Source: AWTP1-13 sp035550075 (GTDB lineage: Bacteria > Pseudomonadota > Alphaproteobacteria > Rhizobiales > Hyphomicrobiaceae). From it: a DNA stretch of 41,705 nt. Both the position numbers and the translations under genes were made by a program. The stretch covers positions 1 to 41,705 of the forward strand of contig DASZQG010000033.1 in NCBI GenBank assembly GCA_035550075.1, read 5' to 3'. Each line of letters starts with the position of its first letter. Position 1 is the stretch's first letter. This document shows, piece after piece, positions 7,777-16,511 of the stretch. The notes under the pieces were generated by a model. That model searched no databases and had not been told where the DNA came from. It was given only the letters and a program-made list of their open reading frames with translations.

Positions 7777-9519
7777 ATGAAGCGCGAAACAGGCGGGCCG
7801 AGTCTCAGCGCGGTGTTTGTCGACTACGACAACATCTACCTGTCGCTGAAACGCAAAAGCGAAGAAGCCGCCAAGCGGTTTGCGAAGGACGCCGGCATCT
7901 GGCTGCGCGAGATCGAAAGCGGTCGGCTCATCACCGCAACCAACAATCCCGCCTCGGGTGATCGGCGGCGTATTGTGATGAACCGCTGCTACGGCAACCC
8001 CGTACCGCGGCGGAACGCCCACGACAACTCGACCGATATGAACTCCTTCCCGTTCGTGCGGCACCATTTCCTGCGCGCCGGATTCGAGGTCATCGATTGC
8101 CCGCCGCTGACGGCGCAGCTCAAGAACTCCGCCGACATCCGCATGGTGATGGACGTGCGGGACTATCTCACGCACGAGACGTATTTCGACGAGTTCATCA
8201 TCCTGTCGGGCGATGCGGATTTCACCCCGCTGCTGCATCGGCTGCGCGCGCACGCGCGCCGCACCGTGATCTTTGCTAACGACTTCATTGCGGCGCCCTA
8301 TATCGCCATCAGCGATGGAGAGGTTCGCGAGTCCGACCTGATCGCGCTTCTCATGGGCGGTGAACTCGCCGCCGGGCGCGAGGCGGACGGTTCCCTGGAA
8401 TCGCCCATGGCGTCGGCAAAGATCGACGACGCGCGCCGCGAGATTATCGCAGAAATCGTCAACAGCGTGCGCGCCTCGGTCGCTCCGGTGCCGCTTGAGG
8501 CCCTCGCCGACCGCGCACTGCGCGCCTTGGGTCATGAGAAGACGATTGCAACCGGCTGGGCGGGAGCCGGCAGCTTCCGGGAATTGTTGCGCCAGAGCCT
8601 GCCCAAGGACGTGCGGTTGACGGGTGATCCCCCCTATCTCGTGTACGACCCCAAGCGGCACGGCGATGAAGTGGGAGCGCTGGCTGCGCCGGAAGCGAGG
8701 TTGGTGCCGTCACTGGCCTCGCCCACGCACAGCACGTCCCGGTCCACCGCCGGTCGCACTGCGAGCGACCCGGCGCCGTCGCGCGGCACCCGCCATATTG
8801 CGCCGGCGACGCCGCAAGCCGACGTCGACCCCATACCGGCTGCCCGACCCGTCCGCGCTCAGCGCGACGCCTCCCGAGCCGACGATCCCGGCCACATCCA
8901 GAAGTCGATCGCGCGCATCCAGGAGGCGTGCCAGGCGCCGCCGCTGGCGCCTGCGGAATACAGGCTGCTGTTTGAGATCATGGCCAAAGAGATCACCGAT
9001 AACGATCTGATCGGCGCGCAAACGCTGACGAATATTGTGCAGCGCGCCCAGGACCGCGGTCTCGACGTGCGCCGGGATGATGTGCGGTTCATCCTCGAGG
9101 TTGTGAGCGAGGCTGACCCGTGGTTCGAGCAGGGGGCTTCGGCCAATCTGTTCGCGGGGCGCTTCCGCAATTTCGTGGTCGCGAGGTGCCGCGGGCAGGG
9201 ACTCAACCTGTCGGCCGAGGAGCTCGACCTGATCGATTCATTCTTCGCGGGCACGACGCCGCCGCAGCGGCATCAGCCCACGCGCGCCGCCCCGGCGACG
9301 CAGCATGGCGCCAGCTTCAGTGCGCCGCTGGAGGATGCACCCGATCACATTCCCGGGCCCTCGGAAGGGCGCGTGTCGCGCTGGTTTTCCTTCGACGACG
9401 GCCAGCCACACGAGCTCGATCCGCATGGCTCTGGTACGTCGCTGGGGCAGCCGCACGCGGAAAACCAGGCCCCGAGCGAGGATTTTCCCCGCATCGTGCG
9501 CAGAGGCTTGCGCGGCTGA
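7777..9519 (+). CDS. NYN-domain RNase-like protein with OST-HTH/LOTUS-like domain
   Basis: 580 residues from the ATG at 7777; the frame stays open to a TTG at 7702, which is less likely. Residues 10-190 form a NYN (PIN-like, LabA/DUF88) domain: FVDYDN (D16, D18), SADIRMVMD (D120) and LSGDADF (D146, D148) supply the acidic metal-binding set. Residues about 215-295 resemble an OST-HTH/LOTUS winged helix. Residues about 300-385 are a Pro/Ala/Arg-rich linker. Residues about 390-500 form a second helical domain that I cannot name. Such NYN-LOTUS proteins are expected to bind and cut RNA. The gene stands alone and is convergent with phaB. Confidence 0.8.
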   Translation: MKRETGGPSLSAVFVDYDNIYLSLKRKSEEAAKRFAKDAGIWLREIESGRLITATNNPASGDRRRIVMNRCYGNPVPRRNAHDNSTDMNSFPFVRHHFLRAGFEVIDCPPLTAQLKNSADIRMVMDVRDYLTHETYFDEFIILSGDADFTPLLHRLRAHARRTVIFANDFIAAPYIAISDGEVRESDLIALLMGGELAAGREADGSLESPMASAKIDDARREIIAEIVNSVRASVAPVPLEALADRALRALGHEKTIATGWAGAGSFRELLRQSLPKDVRLTGDPPYLVYDPKRHGDEVGALAAPEARLVPSLASPTHSTSRSTAGRTASDPAPSRGTRHIAPATPQADVDPIPAARPVRAQRDASRADDPGHIQKSIARIQEACQAPPLAPAEYRLLFEIMAKEITDNDLIGAQTLTNIVQRAQDRGLDVRRDDVRFILEVVSEADPWFEQGASANLFAGRFRNFVVARCRGQGLNLSAEELDLIDSFFAGTTPPQRHQPTRAAPATQHGASFSAPLEDAPDHIPGPSEGRVSRWFSFDDGQPHELDPHGSGTSLGQPHAENQAPSEDFPRIVRRGLRG

Positions 9520-9546
9520 CGACCGGCGTGAGGCGGGGCAGTCCGC

Positions 9547-10272
9547 CTAGGCCAGGTACTGGCCGCCATTGACGTCGAGGCAGGCGCCGGTGATGAAACC
9601 GGCGTCGTCGGCCGCAAGGAAGACGACGCAGCGGGCGACTTCTTCTGCGGTCCCGAGCCTGCCGACCGGAATCAACGGGATGATCTTGGTATCCAGCACT
9701 TCCTTGGGCACCGCCTGCACCATCTCGGTGTTGATGTAGCCGGGCGCGACGGCATTCACAGTGATGCCCTTCGCGGCGCACTCCTGCGCGAGCGCTTTCG
9801 TGAATCCGAGCAGCCCGGCTTTGGCCGCGGAATAATTGACCTGCCCGATCTGCCCTTTGCGCCCATTGATCGAAGAAATATTGATGATGCGGCCGAACCC
9901 GCGCGCGCGCATGCCATCGACGGCGAGGCGCGTCATGTTGAAGACGGAGTCGAGGTTGGTGCGGATCACTGCTTCCCAATAGTCTTTGCTCATGCGATGC
10001 AGCATGGCATCGCGCGTGATGCCGGCATTGTTGACGAGGACATCAATCGGACCCAGATCGCGCGCGATGCGCTTCAAGCCTTCCTCGCACGCGGCGTAGT
10101 CTCCCACGTCCCACTTGTAGACCGGAATGCCGGACTCGGCCTGAAACTGGCGTGCGGCCGCATCATTGCCGGCGTAAGTCGCAGCAACACGATAGCCCTT
10201 GTTCCTGAGCGCGATCGAGATCGCCTCTCCGATGCCACGCGTGCCGCCCGTAACGACAGCAACTCTCGCCAT
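9547..10272 (-). CDS. phaB: Acetoacetyl-CoA reductase PhaB
   Basis: 241 residues, full length. It is a short-chain dehydrogenase: TGGTRGIG at 8-15 for NADP(H), NNAG at 81-84, and catalytic Ser134, Tyr147, Lys151. The YKWDVGDY segment and INGRKGQIGQVNYSAAKAG are typical of PhaB rather than FabG. It reduces acetoacetyl-CoA to (R)-3-hydroxybutyryl-CoA for polyhydroxybutyrate. The ATG follows a strong GGGAGGGAG ribosome site. A terminator lies between phaA and this gene, so transcription from phaA may be only partly read through. FabG-like activity is the main alternative. Confidence 0.92.
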   Translation of the reverse strand: MARVAVVTGGTRGIGEAISIALRNKGYRVAATYAGNDAAARQFQAESGIPVYKWDVGDYAACEEGLKRIARDLGPIDVLVNNAGITRDAMLHRMSKDYWEAVIRTNLDSVFNMTRLAVDGMRARGFGRIINISSINGRKGQIGQVNYSAAKAGLLGFTKALAQECAAKGITVNAVAPGYINTEMVQAVPKEVLDTKIIPLIPVGRLGTAEEVARCVVFLAADDAGFITGACLDVNGGQYLA

Positions 10273-10311
10273 TACTCCCTCCCAGTCGTCTCGTTCTCGT
10301 CATGCATTAAG

Positions 10312-10350
10312 CATAAAAGAAAACCTCGGCCAGCCATAAGCCGGCCGAGG
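10312..10350 (-). terminator. Rho-independent terminator between phaA and phaB
   Basis: Read on the minus strand, CCTCGGCCGGC and GCTGGCCGAGG form an 11-bp stem with one mismatch around TTATG, followed by TTTTCTTTT. This is the clearest intrinsic terminator in the window. It would end or attenuate phaA transcripts before phaB. Confidence 0.85.
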
Positions 10351-10380
10351 AACATGCTAAACCGCTATCCGCCAGGGCGA

Positions 10381-11568
10381 TCAATCGCGCTCGACGCACA
10401 TTGCAACGCCCATCCCTCCTCCGATGCAGAGTGTCGCCAGGCCCTTCTTGGCGTTGCGCCGCTTCATCTCGAACAGCAGAGTGTTGAGGACACGCGCGCC
10501 GGAGGCCCCGATCGGATGCCCGATGGCGATGGCGCCGCCATTGACATTGACCTTCTCGACGTCCCAGCCGAGCCCCTTGTTGACGGCGCAGGCCTGGGCG
10601 GCGAAGGCTTCATTGGCCTCGATCAGGTCGAGGTCCTTCACTGTCCAGCCGGCCTTCTCTAGCGCCTTCTTGGACGCGGGAATCGGACCGGTCCCCATGA
10701 TCGAGGGGTCGACGCCCGCATGCGCCCACGACACGATGCGCGCCAGAGGCTGGATGCCCCGCTTCTCGGCCTCCGCCAGCGTCATGAGAACAACCGCCGC
10801 CGCGCCGTCGTTGATGCCGCTGGCATTGGCGGCCGTGACAGTGCCATCCTTGTCGAAGGCAGGGCGCAGCTTGGAGATTGAATCGTAGGTGACGCCGTCC
10901 TTGATGTATTCGTCCTCGGAGAACACGGTCTCGCCCTTGCGGGTCTTGATGGTGACCGGTGCTATTTCATCCTTGAACTTGCCGGCCTTGCGCGCCGCCT
11001 CCGCCTTGTTCTGCGAGGCCACCGCAAACCGGTCCTGCTCCTCTCGGGTGATTTGCCACTGCCGGGCGACGTTCTCGGCGGTGGTGCCCATGTGGTAGCC
11101 GTTGAAGGCATCCCACAGGCCATCCTTGATCATGGTGTCGATGAACTTCACGTCGCCCATCTTGGTGCCTTCGCGAAGATGTGCGCAATGCGGTGCCTGG
11201 CTCATGCTTTCCTGGCCGCCGGCGACGACGATCTTGGAGGAGCCGAGCGCGATCTGCTGTGCACCGAGGGCGACCGCACGCAGCCCGGAGCCGCACAACT
11301 GGTTCATGCCCCATGCCGGCGCATCGACTGGGATGCCGGCGTTGATGGAAGCCTGCCGCGCGGGGTTCTGACCGGCACCGGCCGCGAGGATCTGGCCGAG
11401 GATGACCTCCGACACATCTCCGGTTTCAACCCGCGCGCGCTCGAGCGCGGCCTTGATGGCGACCTTGCCGAGTTCATGCGCCGGCAGGCTCGACAGGCTC
11501 CCGTTGAACGCTCCGACCGGGGTGCGAGCCGCTGAGGCAATGACGATGGTCGAGTTTTCGGTGCTCAT
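10381..11568 (-). CDS. phaA: Acetyl-CoA acetyltransferase (beta-ketothiolase) PhaA
   Basis: 395 residues, standard for a biosynthetic thiolase. Catalytic Cys92 lies in NQLCGSGLRA, His351 in GGAIAIGHPIGASG and Cys381 in LCIGGGMG. It condenses two acetyl-CoA into acetoacetyl-CoA, the first step of polyhydroxybutyrate synthesis; PhaB takes the product. The upstream 237 bp are shared with divergent phaR and carry TGC-rich repeats that may bind PhaR. The gene order phaR / phaA-phaB is common in Hyphomicrobiales; the polymerase phaC is not in the window. Confidence 0.95.
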   Translation of the reverse strand: MSTENSTIVIASAARTPVGAFNGSLSSLPAHELGKVAIKAALERARVETGDVSEVILGQILAAGAGQNPARQASINAGIPVDAPAWGMNQLCGSGLRAVALGAQQIALGSSKIVVAGGQESMSQAPHCAHLREGTKMGDVKFIDTMIKDGLWDAFNGYHMGTTAENVARQWQITREEQDRFAVASQNKAEAARKAGKFKDEIAPVTIKTRKGETVFSEDEYIKDGVTYDSISKLRPAFDKDGTVTAANASGINDGAAAVVLMTLAEAEKRGIQPLARIVSWAHAGVDPSIMGTGPIPASKKALEKAGWTVKDLDLIEANEAFAAQACAVNKGLGWDVEKVNVNGGAIAIGHPIGASGARVLNTLLFEMKRRNAKKGLATLCIGGGMGVAMCVERD

Positions 11569-11732
11569 GAGGTGCTCCAGAGTTCAGGCGGGCGTTGGGG
11601 TTCCGGGATATCTGGGACGCGCGACCGCGGCGAGAAGAGACATTAACGCACGATAGCAGGGCAATATTCGCACATGCAACACGGGCTTTGGTGCGGTGGG
11701 CAGCTTAAGATACCGCCTAGAAACGGCTGGTC

Positions 11733-11767
11733 TTGCACTGCGGTAGCGTGGTAGCGTGGCACTGCAA
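11733..11767. promoter_or_regulatory. Possible PhaR operator in the phaA-phaR intergenic region
   Basis: TTGCACTGC (11733-11741) and GCACTGCAA (11759-11767) share GCACTGC as a direct repeat and form an inverted repeat with one mismatch. The spacer holds a tandem GGTAGCGT repeat. Known PhaR regulators bind TGC-rich DNA, and the site is 40-75 bp before the phaR ATG. Autoregulation is inference. Confidence 0.45.
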
Positions 11768-11805
11768 CACGAGGCGGCTCGCCACAGCCAACACGATCGA
11801 ACCTC

Positions 11806-12444
11806 ATGCTCAACAAATCGGACACTCCTGCCGACAAGAAGGAGCCGGTCGTTGTCAAGAAGTACGCCAACCGGCGCCTCTACAATACCGAAACGAGCAC
11901 GTATGTAACCCTGGACGATTTGGCTTCGATGGTGAAGTCCGAGCGGGACTTCGTCGTCTTCGACGCCAAGACGGGCGATGATCTCACGCATTCGGTGCTG
12001 ACCCAGATCATCGTCGACCAGGAAGGCCGGATGGGCTCCCAGACGCTGCTTCCGATCCCGTTCCTGCGCCAGCTCATCAGGTTCTATGGGGACAGCATCG
12101 AGCGCCTGGTGCCCACGTATCTGCAAATCAGCCTCGAAACGTTAGCCAAGGAGCAGGAGCGTTTCCGCAAGCAGTTCGGCGCTTTCACGCCGGCCGGCGC
12201 TTTCGAGGCCTACCAGGAGCAGGCGCGCAAGAACCTCGCGATATTCGAGCAGGCCATGGCGATGTTCACGCCGTTCGGCCACAAGAGCGCGCCCGGCAAG
12301 CCGGCGGAGGAGGCCAAGCCCAAGTCCGAACCGCCGGCGGCGACAGCGCCCGCCGAAGCCAAGGTTGATGAACTCGCCGAGCTCAAGGCGGAGCTGGCGG
12401 CGATGCAGTCGAAAATAGAAAAGCTCTCGCGCGACCGCGGATAG
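11806..12444 (+). CDS. phaR: Polyhydroxyalkanoate synthesis repressor PhaR
   Basis: 212 residues. The N-terminal PHB/PHA accumulation regulator DNA-binding domain is obvious (KKYANRRLYNTETSTYVTLDDL, residues ~18-40), followed by the PHB_acc module (LTQIIVDQEG, LRQLIRFYGDSIERLVP). The C-terminal third is Ala/Pro/Glu-rich with a short coiled coil (residues ~188-209). PhaR represses phasin and its own gene and leaves DNA when it binds nascent polymer granules. No clear Shine-Dalgarno precedes the ATG. It diverges from phaA. Confidence 0.93.
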   Translation: MLNKSDTPADKKEPVVVKKYANRRLYNTETSTYVTLDDLASMVKSERDFVVFDAKTGDDLTHSVLTQIIVDQEGRMGSQTLLPIPFLRQLIRFYGDSIERLVPTYLQISLETLAKEQERFRKQFGAFTPAGAFEAYQEQARKNLAIFEQAMAMFTPFGHKSAPGKPAEEAKPKSEPPAATAPAEAKVDELAELKAELAAMQSKIEKLSRDRG

Positions 12445-12492
12445 CTGCGGCCCCTTCAAGCAGCGCTTGTGATGCGTCCGATGCGCGCCGGC

Positions 12493-12906
12493 CTAGACGT
12501 CGGCGCCGATCGAGAGGTCGCGCCGCGCCACGCGGATGCCGATCGTGAAGCCAGCGACCACGTCAATCAACGCGCCCACCATCACCAGGAAGAAGGTAGA
12601 GGTGGCCGCCCCGTTCACGACGAGAAATTCCACGATGCAGATGATGAAGACCACCATCGACAGGCCGTGGTCCACGAGCGAGACCGTGCTGGTGTAGGTG
12701 GCCTTGATGAGTTCCACGAACAGCACCAGCATCGTCAGGAAGACGATCAGATCGCCCCAGGTAAAGTTCCAGACGGCGCCCTGCAGCATCCGGACCGAGA
12801 AAAGGTTGCTGTGGAGCACGCCGTCAGGCGCGCTGCCGCCCCACAGTGCGACGACGTTGTAGAGAATGACCGGAATTATGGTCCAAGGAAGCGCTCTCAG
12901 CGACAT
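12493..12906 (-). CDS. Conserved four-helix inner-membrane protein of unknown function
   Basis: 137 residues with four hydrophobic segments, at about 8-22, 48-66, 79-97 and 102-122. The short loops carry few charges, and the C-terminal ARRD tail is probably cytoplasmic. The ATG at 12906 follows GGAG at 7 bp. I recognise no catalytic motif. It lies downstream of rpmF on the same strand with a 120-bp gap and converges with phaR. Similar small membrane proteins occur beside phaR/rpmF in related genomes as far as I recall, but no function is known to me. Confidence 0.65.
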   Translation of the reverse strand: MSLRALPWTIIPVILYNVVALWGGSAPDGVLHSNLFSVRMLQGAVWNFTWGDLIVFLTMLVLFVELIKATYTSTVSLVDHGLSMVVFIICIVEFLVVNGAATSTFFLVMVGALIDVVAGFTIGIRVARRDLSIGADV

Positions 12907-13026
12907 GTCATTCTCCGTTGCGGGGCGTTGGCCGGGCGGCGTCTCTTATTTCCTTATCAGGACCCGGCAAGCGGGCGTCAATTTGACGATAAGCGAACGC
13001 GCGGAACTCACGTGCGGTCAAAGCCG

Positions 13027-13212
13027 CTATAGGTCGCCCTTAGGTTGCAGGATCTGCTTGCCACGATATTTGCCGGACTTGAGGTCGATATGGTGCGGAC
13101 GCCGCCGCTCGCCGGACTCCTTGTCCTCGATGTGCACCGGCGCGACCAGGGCATCAGCCGACCGGCGCGACCCGCGCTTCATGCGCGACACTTTCTTTCG
13201 GGGTACGGCCAT
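13027..13212 (-). CDS. rpmF: 50S ribosomal protein L32
   Basis: 61 residues, very basic. It begins MAVPRKKVSRMKRG and contains SADAL, HHIDLKSGKYRGKQI, all typical of alphaproteobacterial L32. The zinc-binding Cys residues found in some L32 proteins are absent (C-minus form). The ribosome site GGAG overlaps the stop codon of mtgA, seven bases upstream, so it may be translated from the mtgA message. Confidence 0.96.
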   Translation of the reverse strand: MAVPRKKVSRMKRGSRRSADALVAPVHIEDKESGERRRPHHIDLKSGKYRGKQILQPKGDL

Positions 13213-13219
13213 TCTCGTG

Positions 13220-14227
13220 TCACTCCGTTCGCTGTCGCGGCAACGCTTTCCGCCGGCCGCCGTTTGCCGGGCTTATAGCCACATTTCGCAATACTGACCA
13301 GACGCTATTCGCGCCCGCCAGGGCGGGCGTGATGCACGACATCCGTCCCCGCGCCGTCCCCATCCGAAGCATGAGCCGCTGCGAAAGACGCACCACTTTC
13401 GGCCCAGGATGTCCGGCCCGTCTAACATAAGGATTGGGAAGGGAGACGGCCATAAGAGCCGACTCGCGCGGCGTTAAAACCGACGCGGGCTTGTGGAAGT
13501 GGTAGCGCGCCGCCGCCTCCGCTCCGAAGATCCCCGGACCCCATTCGGCGATGTTGAGATAGATCTCGAGGATGCGAGGTTTCGACCACGCCAGCTCGAT
13601 GACATAGGCCAGCGGAATTTCGATGGCCTTGCGGATGTAGCTTCGCGATGGCCACAGGAAGAGGTTCTTCACAACCTGCATCGAGATCGTGCTGCCGCCG
13701 CGTGGCTCGCCGTCCGTATCGAGCGCCGCGCCGATCTCTTCCCAGTCCACGCCATGGTGATGGCAGAACTGCCCATCCTCCGAATTGATCACGGCTAGCG
13801 GCAGATACGGTGAGATGCGATGAAGCGGCACCCAATGCTGGATGACGTCTTCGCCGGCGATCCGCTGAGTAAGCATCAGCATCGAGGCGGGCGGATCAAC
13901 CCAGCGATAGACCGCGATCAGCGTTAGGACGATCGCCAGGTACGCGAGGGCCAGTGCCGCTAGCACGCGCAGGAGCACACGAAGTCCGCGTCCTGCCCTG
14001 GTCGCCAGATTGTTGCGCAGCGAGGGAGCGGCCGCGCGCACCGCTGCGGCATAGCGGGTCGCTCTCTCGGCCAGATGCCGGTAGCGCTGCTTCAGGGCGG
14101 CCAGGGAGGCATGTGCGGCGGAGCCCAACGGTTGCTGCGAGGTGCCAACGCTTTCGCCGTCTTCCATCAGCGAGTTGGGAATTTGATCCCCCGCCGCAGG
14201 TTCGCGCGTACGTGCCTGTTCATTCAC
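13220..14227 (-). CDS. mtgA: Monofunctional peptidoglycan glycosyltransferase MtgA
   Basis: 335 residues, longer than the usual ~230. Residues 1-80 are a polar cytoplasmic extension, 83-107 the membrane anchor, and ~125-295 the GT51 domain. The catalytic Glu is E150 in SEDGQFCHHHGVD, and GGSTISMQVVKNLFLW, WSKPRILEIYLN and ARYHFHKPA are present. It polymerises lipid II into glycan strands in the periplasm. The C-terminal ~40 residues after the family core contain a GC-rich 7-bp hairpin in the DNA. The ATG at 14227 has a weak ribosome site; later starts cannot be excluded. It is followed directly by rpmF, a pairing common in Hyphomicrobiales. Confidence 0.93.
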   Translation of the reverse strand: MNEQARTREPAAGDQIPNSLMEDGESVGTSQQPLGSAAHASLAALKQRYRHLAERATRYAAAVRAAAPSLRNNLATRAGRGLRVLLRVLAALALAYLAIVLTLIAVYRWVDPPASMLMLTQRIAGEDVIQHWVPLHRISPYLPLAVINSEDGQFCHHHGVDWEEIGAALDTDGEPRGGSTISMQVVKNLFLWPSRSYIRKAIEIPLAYVIELAWSKPRILEIYLNIAEWGPGIFGAEAAARYHFHKPASVLTPRESALMAVSLPNPYVRRAGHPGPKVVRLSQRLMLRMGTARGRMSCITPALAGANSVWSVLRNVAISPANGGRRKALPRQRTE

Positions 14228-14343
14228 TGTCTTGCCCCAACGCCCCGACTACCTTTCGCCCCAGGCAGCAGATCGCTAAAAAAGGGCATGCAGGCGGCGC
14301 CGGGCTGGCTGACGCCGACAATCCCGGCTGATATGGGATCGGC

Positions 14344-15240
14344 ATGGTCTTCAGCCAACGTTTGAAGCAATCTGCGGCGGCGGTCGAGGCGCGGCTTGAC
14401 GCGGTCTTGACGCAGGTGGCCGCCGCTGGCGCGCCGGATCGGCTTGTCGAGGCCATGCGCTATGCCGTCCTGGGGGGCGGGAAGCGATTTCGCGCGTTCC
14501 TCGTCATCGAGTGTGCCGCGATTTCAGGCAGCGATCCCAATCACGCGGTGCACACGGCAGCAGCTCTCGAATGTGTGCATGCCTATTCGCTCGTTCATGA
14601 CGATCTGCCTGCCATGGACAACGACGCGCTTCGGCGCGGCAAGCCAACCCTGCACGTCGCATTCGACGAATGGACGGCGATCCTCGCCGGTGACGCCCTG
14701 CTGACGCTGGCATTTCAGATGCTTGCCGATCCCGGCACCCACGGCGATCCCGCGGTCAGGGCGCAGCTTGTGGCCGGGCTCGCGCTAGCGGCCGGTGCCG
14801 CCGGAATGGTGGGCGGGCAGGGCCTGGATCTTGAAGCCGAGAAGCTTGGGCTGCCCAAGCCCATGACGATCGGACATATCGAGCGCCTGCAAGCCATGAA
14901 GACTGGCTCCTTGATCCGCTATTCGTGCGAAGCCGGCGCGATTATTGGCGCGGCGGACGAGGAGGTTCGGCAAGCCTTGCGCACGTACGGCGAGAAAATC
15001 GGCCGTGCGTTCCAGATTGCCGATGACCTGCTCGATCTTGAAGGCGATGCACAGACCATGGGGAAGAGCGTGCGCAAGGACGCCGGCAAGGCGACGCTGG
15101 CCTCGCTGATGGGGCGCGAGGCGGCGCGGCAGCACCTGCTGCATCAGCATACGGAGGCCATAGGCGCCCTTGAGATGTTCGGCACGCGAGCGGATGTCCT
15201 GCGCGAGGCGGCGGATTTCGTGGTGACGCGCCGAAGCTGA
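14344..15240 (+). CDS. ispA: Farnesyl diphosphate synthase IspA
   Basis: 298 residues, an all-helical trans-prenyltransferase. GGGKR (44-48), the first Asp-rich motif DDLPAMDND (86-94) and the second DDLLD (227-231) are intact. The HAYSLVHDDLPAMD form with two extra residues in the first motif matches bacterial type II farnesyl diphosphate synthases. It joins IPP with DMAPP and GPP to make FPP. It converges with ispG, whose end is only 16 bp away. Chain length (C15 versus C20) is inferred from the motif. No dxs follows in the window, unlike the order in many bacteria. Confidence 0.92.
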   Translation: MVFSQRLKQSAAAVEARLDAVLTQVAAAGAPDRLVEAMRYAVLGGGKRFRAFLVIECAAISGSDPNHAVHTAAALECVHAYSLVHDDLPAMDNDALRRGKPTLHVAFDEWTAILAGDALLTLAFQMLADPGTHGDPAVRAQLVAGLALAAGAAGMVGGQGLDLEAEKLGLPKPMTIGHIERLQAMKTGSLIRYSCEAGAIIGAADEEVRQALRTYGEKIGRAFQIADDLLDLEGDAQTMGKSVRKDAGKATLASLMGREAARQHLLHQHTEAIGALEMFGTRADVLREAADFVVTRRS

Positions 15241-15256
15241 TCGCGGGTGGGGCGGC

Positions 15257-16501
15257 TCAGCGTGTCCCGAAGCGCCTTTCGACGTAATCTTCAACGATTG
15301 CCTTGAACTCACTGGCGATATTGGGGCCCCGCAGCGTCATCGCTTTCTTTCCGTCGATGAACACGGGTGCGGCCGGCATTTCGCCGGTGCCCGGAAGCGA
15401 AATGCCGATATCGGCGTGCTTGGATTCGCCGGGCCCGTTCACAATGCAGCCCATCACCGCCAGGTTCAGGTTCTCGACGCCGGGATACTTCTGCCGCCAT
15501 TCGGGCATGCGTGCCCGCACGTGGTTCTGGATGTCGCTTGCGAGTTCCTGAAATACGGTCGAGGTGGTGCGCCCGCACCCCGGGCAGGCGGCGACGATCG
15601 GAACGAACGACCGCAGGCCCATCGTCTGCAAGATCTCTTGGGCGACGCGGACTTCCTGGGTGCGATCGCCGTTCGGTTCCGGGGTCAGCGAGACGCGGAT
15701 GGTATCGCCAATTCCCTGCTGCAGAAGAATGCCCATGGCGGCGGTGGAGGCAACGATACCCTTGGATCCCATGCCGGCCTCGGTCAGGCCCAGATGCAGG
15801 GCGTAGCGGCAGCGGGCCGCGAGCATGGTGTAGACGCTCACGAGGTCCTGAACCGCGCTGACCTTCGCCGACAGGATGATACGATCCGCACCGAGCCCCA
15901 GGTCCTCGGCGCGTTGCGCGGAAAGCAGCGCCGACTGAACGATCGCTTCGTGTGTAACGGCGCGTGCCTCCCGGGGCGCATCCGATGCCGCGTTCTCGTC
16001 CATCAGGCGCGTGAGGAGCTCCTGGTCCAGGCTGCCCCAGTTGACGCCGATGCGCACCGGTTTCGCGTGCTTCAGGGCCAAGTCGATGATCGAGGAAAAC
16101 TGCCGGTCGCGCTTGTCCTTGAAGCCGACGTTGCCCGGATTGATCCGATATTTGTCGAGAGCCTCCGCGCAGGCGGGATGGTCGGCCAGCAGCGTGTGGC
16201 CGTTGTAGTGGAAGTCGCCGACGAGCGGGACGGATACGCCCATCGCGCGCAGGCGATCGCGAATGTGGGGCACTGCCTTGGCGGCCTCGTCGCGATCGAC
16301 CGTGACGCGGACGAGCTCGGAGCCCGCTCGAGCCAGCTTTGCCGTCTGGTCCGCGGTGGCCTCCACGTCGGCGGTGTCGGTGTTGGTCATGGACTGCACG
16401 ACGATCGGCGCCGTGCCGCCGACGATGACGCCGCCAACATTCACGGCAATCGAGGCTCTGCGGGGCGCGGGCTCATCCATCAAAGGCACCGTCTGGTCCA
16501 T
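15257..16501 (-). CDS. ispG: 4-hydroxy-3-methylbut-2-enyl diphosphate synthase IspG
   Basis: 414 residues from the ATG at 16501; the open frame upstream lies inside znuB and is a shadow. The VQSMTNTDTADVEAT segment, GVNWGSLD, and two iron-sulfur segments (CPGCGRTTS and GCIVNGPGE) identify IspG. It converts MEcPP to HMBPP in the MEP pathway, using a 4Fe-4S cluster held by three Cys and a Glu. Only 10 bp separate it from the znuB stop, so it likely shares the zur-znuC-znuB transcript. IspG and the convergent IspA act in the same pathway. Confidence 0.95.
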   Translation of the reverse strand: MDQTVPLMDEPAPRRASIAVNVGGVIVGGTAPIVVQSMTNTDTADVEATADQTAKLARAGSELVRVTVDRDEAAKAVPHIRDRLRAMGVSVPLVGDFHYNGHTLLADHPACAEALDKYRINPGNVGFKDKRDRQFSSIIDLALKHAKPVRIGVNWGSLDQELLTRLMDENAASDAPREARAVTHEAIVQSALLSAQRAEDLGLGADRIILSAKVSAVQDLVSVYTMLAARCRYALHLGLTEAGMGSKGIVASTAAMGILLQQGIGDTIRVSLTPEPNGDRTQEVRVAQEILQTMGLRSFVPIVAACPGCGRTTSTVFQELASDIQNHVRARMPEWRQKYPGVENLNLAVMGCIVNGPGESKHADIGISLPGTGEMPAAPVFIDGKKAMTLRGPNIASEFKAIVEDYVERRFGTR

Positions 16502-16511
16502 CACGTCGGTC

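Noticed and set aside
7576..8661. Long minus-strand frame opposite the NYN gene (361 codons)
   Set aside because: It mirrors the codon structure of the NYN gene, which has clear domain motifs; the minus frame has no recognisable domain.
13312..13329. CGCCCGC/GCGGGCG hairpin near the mtgA 3' end
   Set aside because: It lies inside the coding sequence and has no T-run, so I do not call a terminator.
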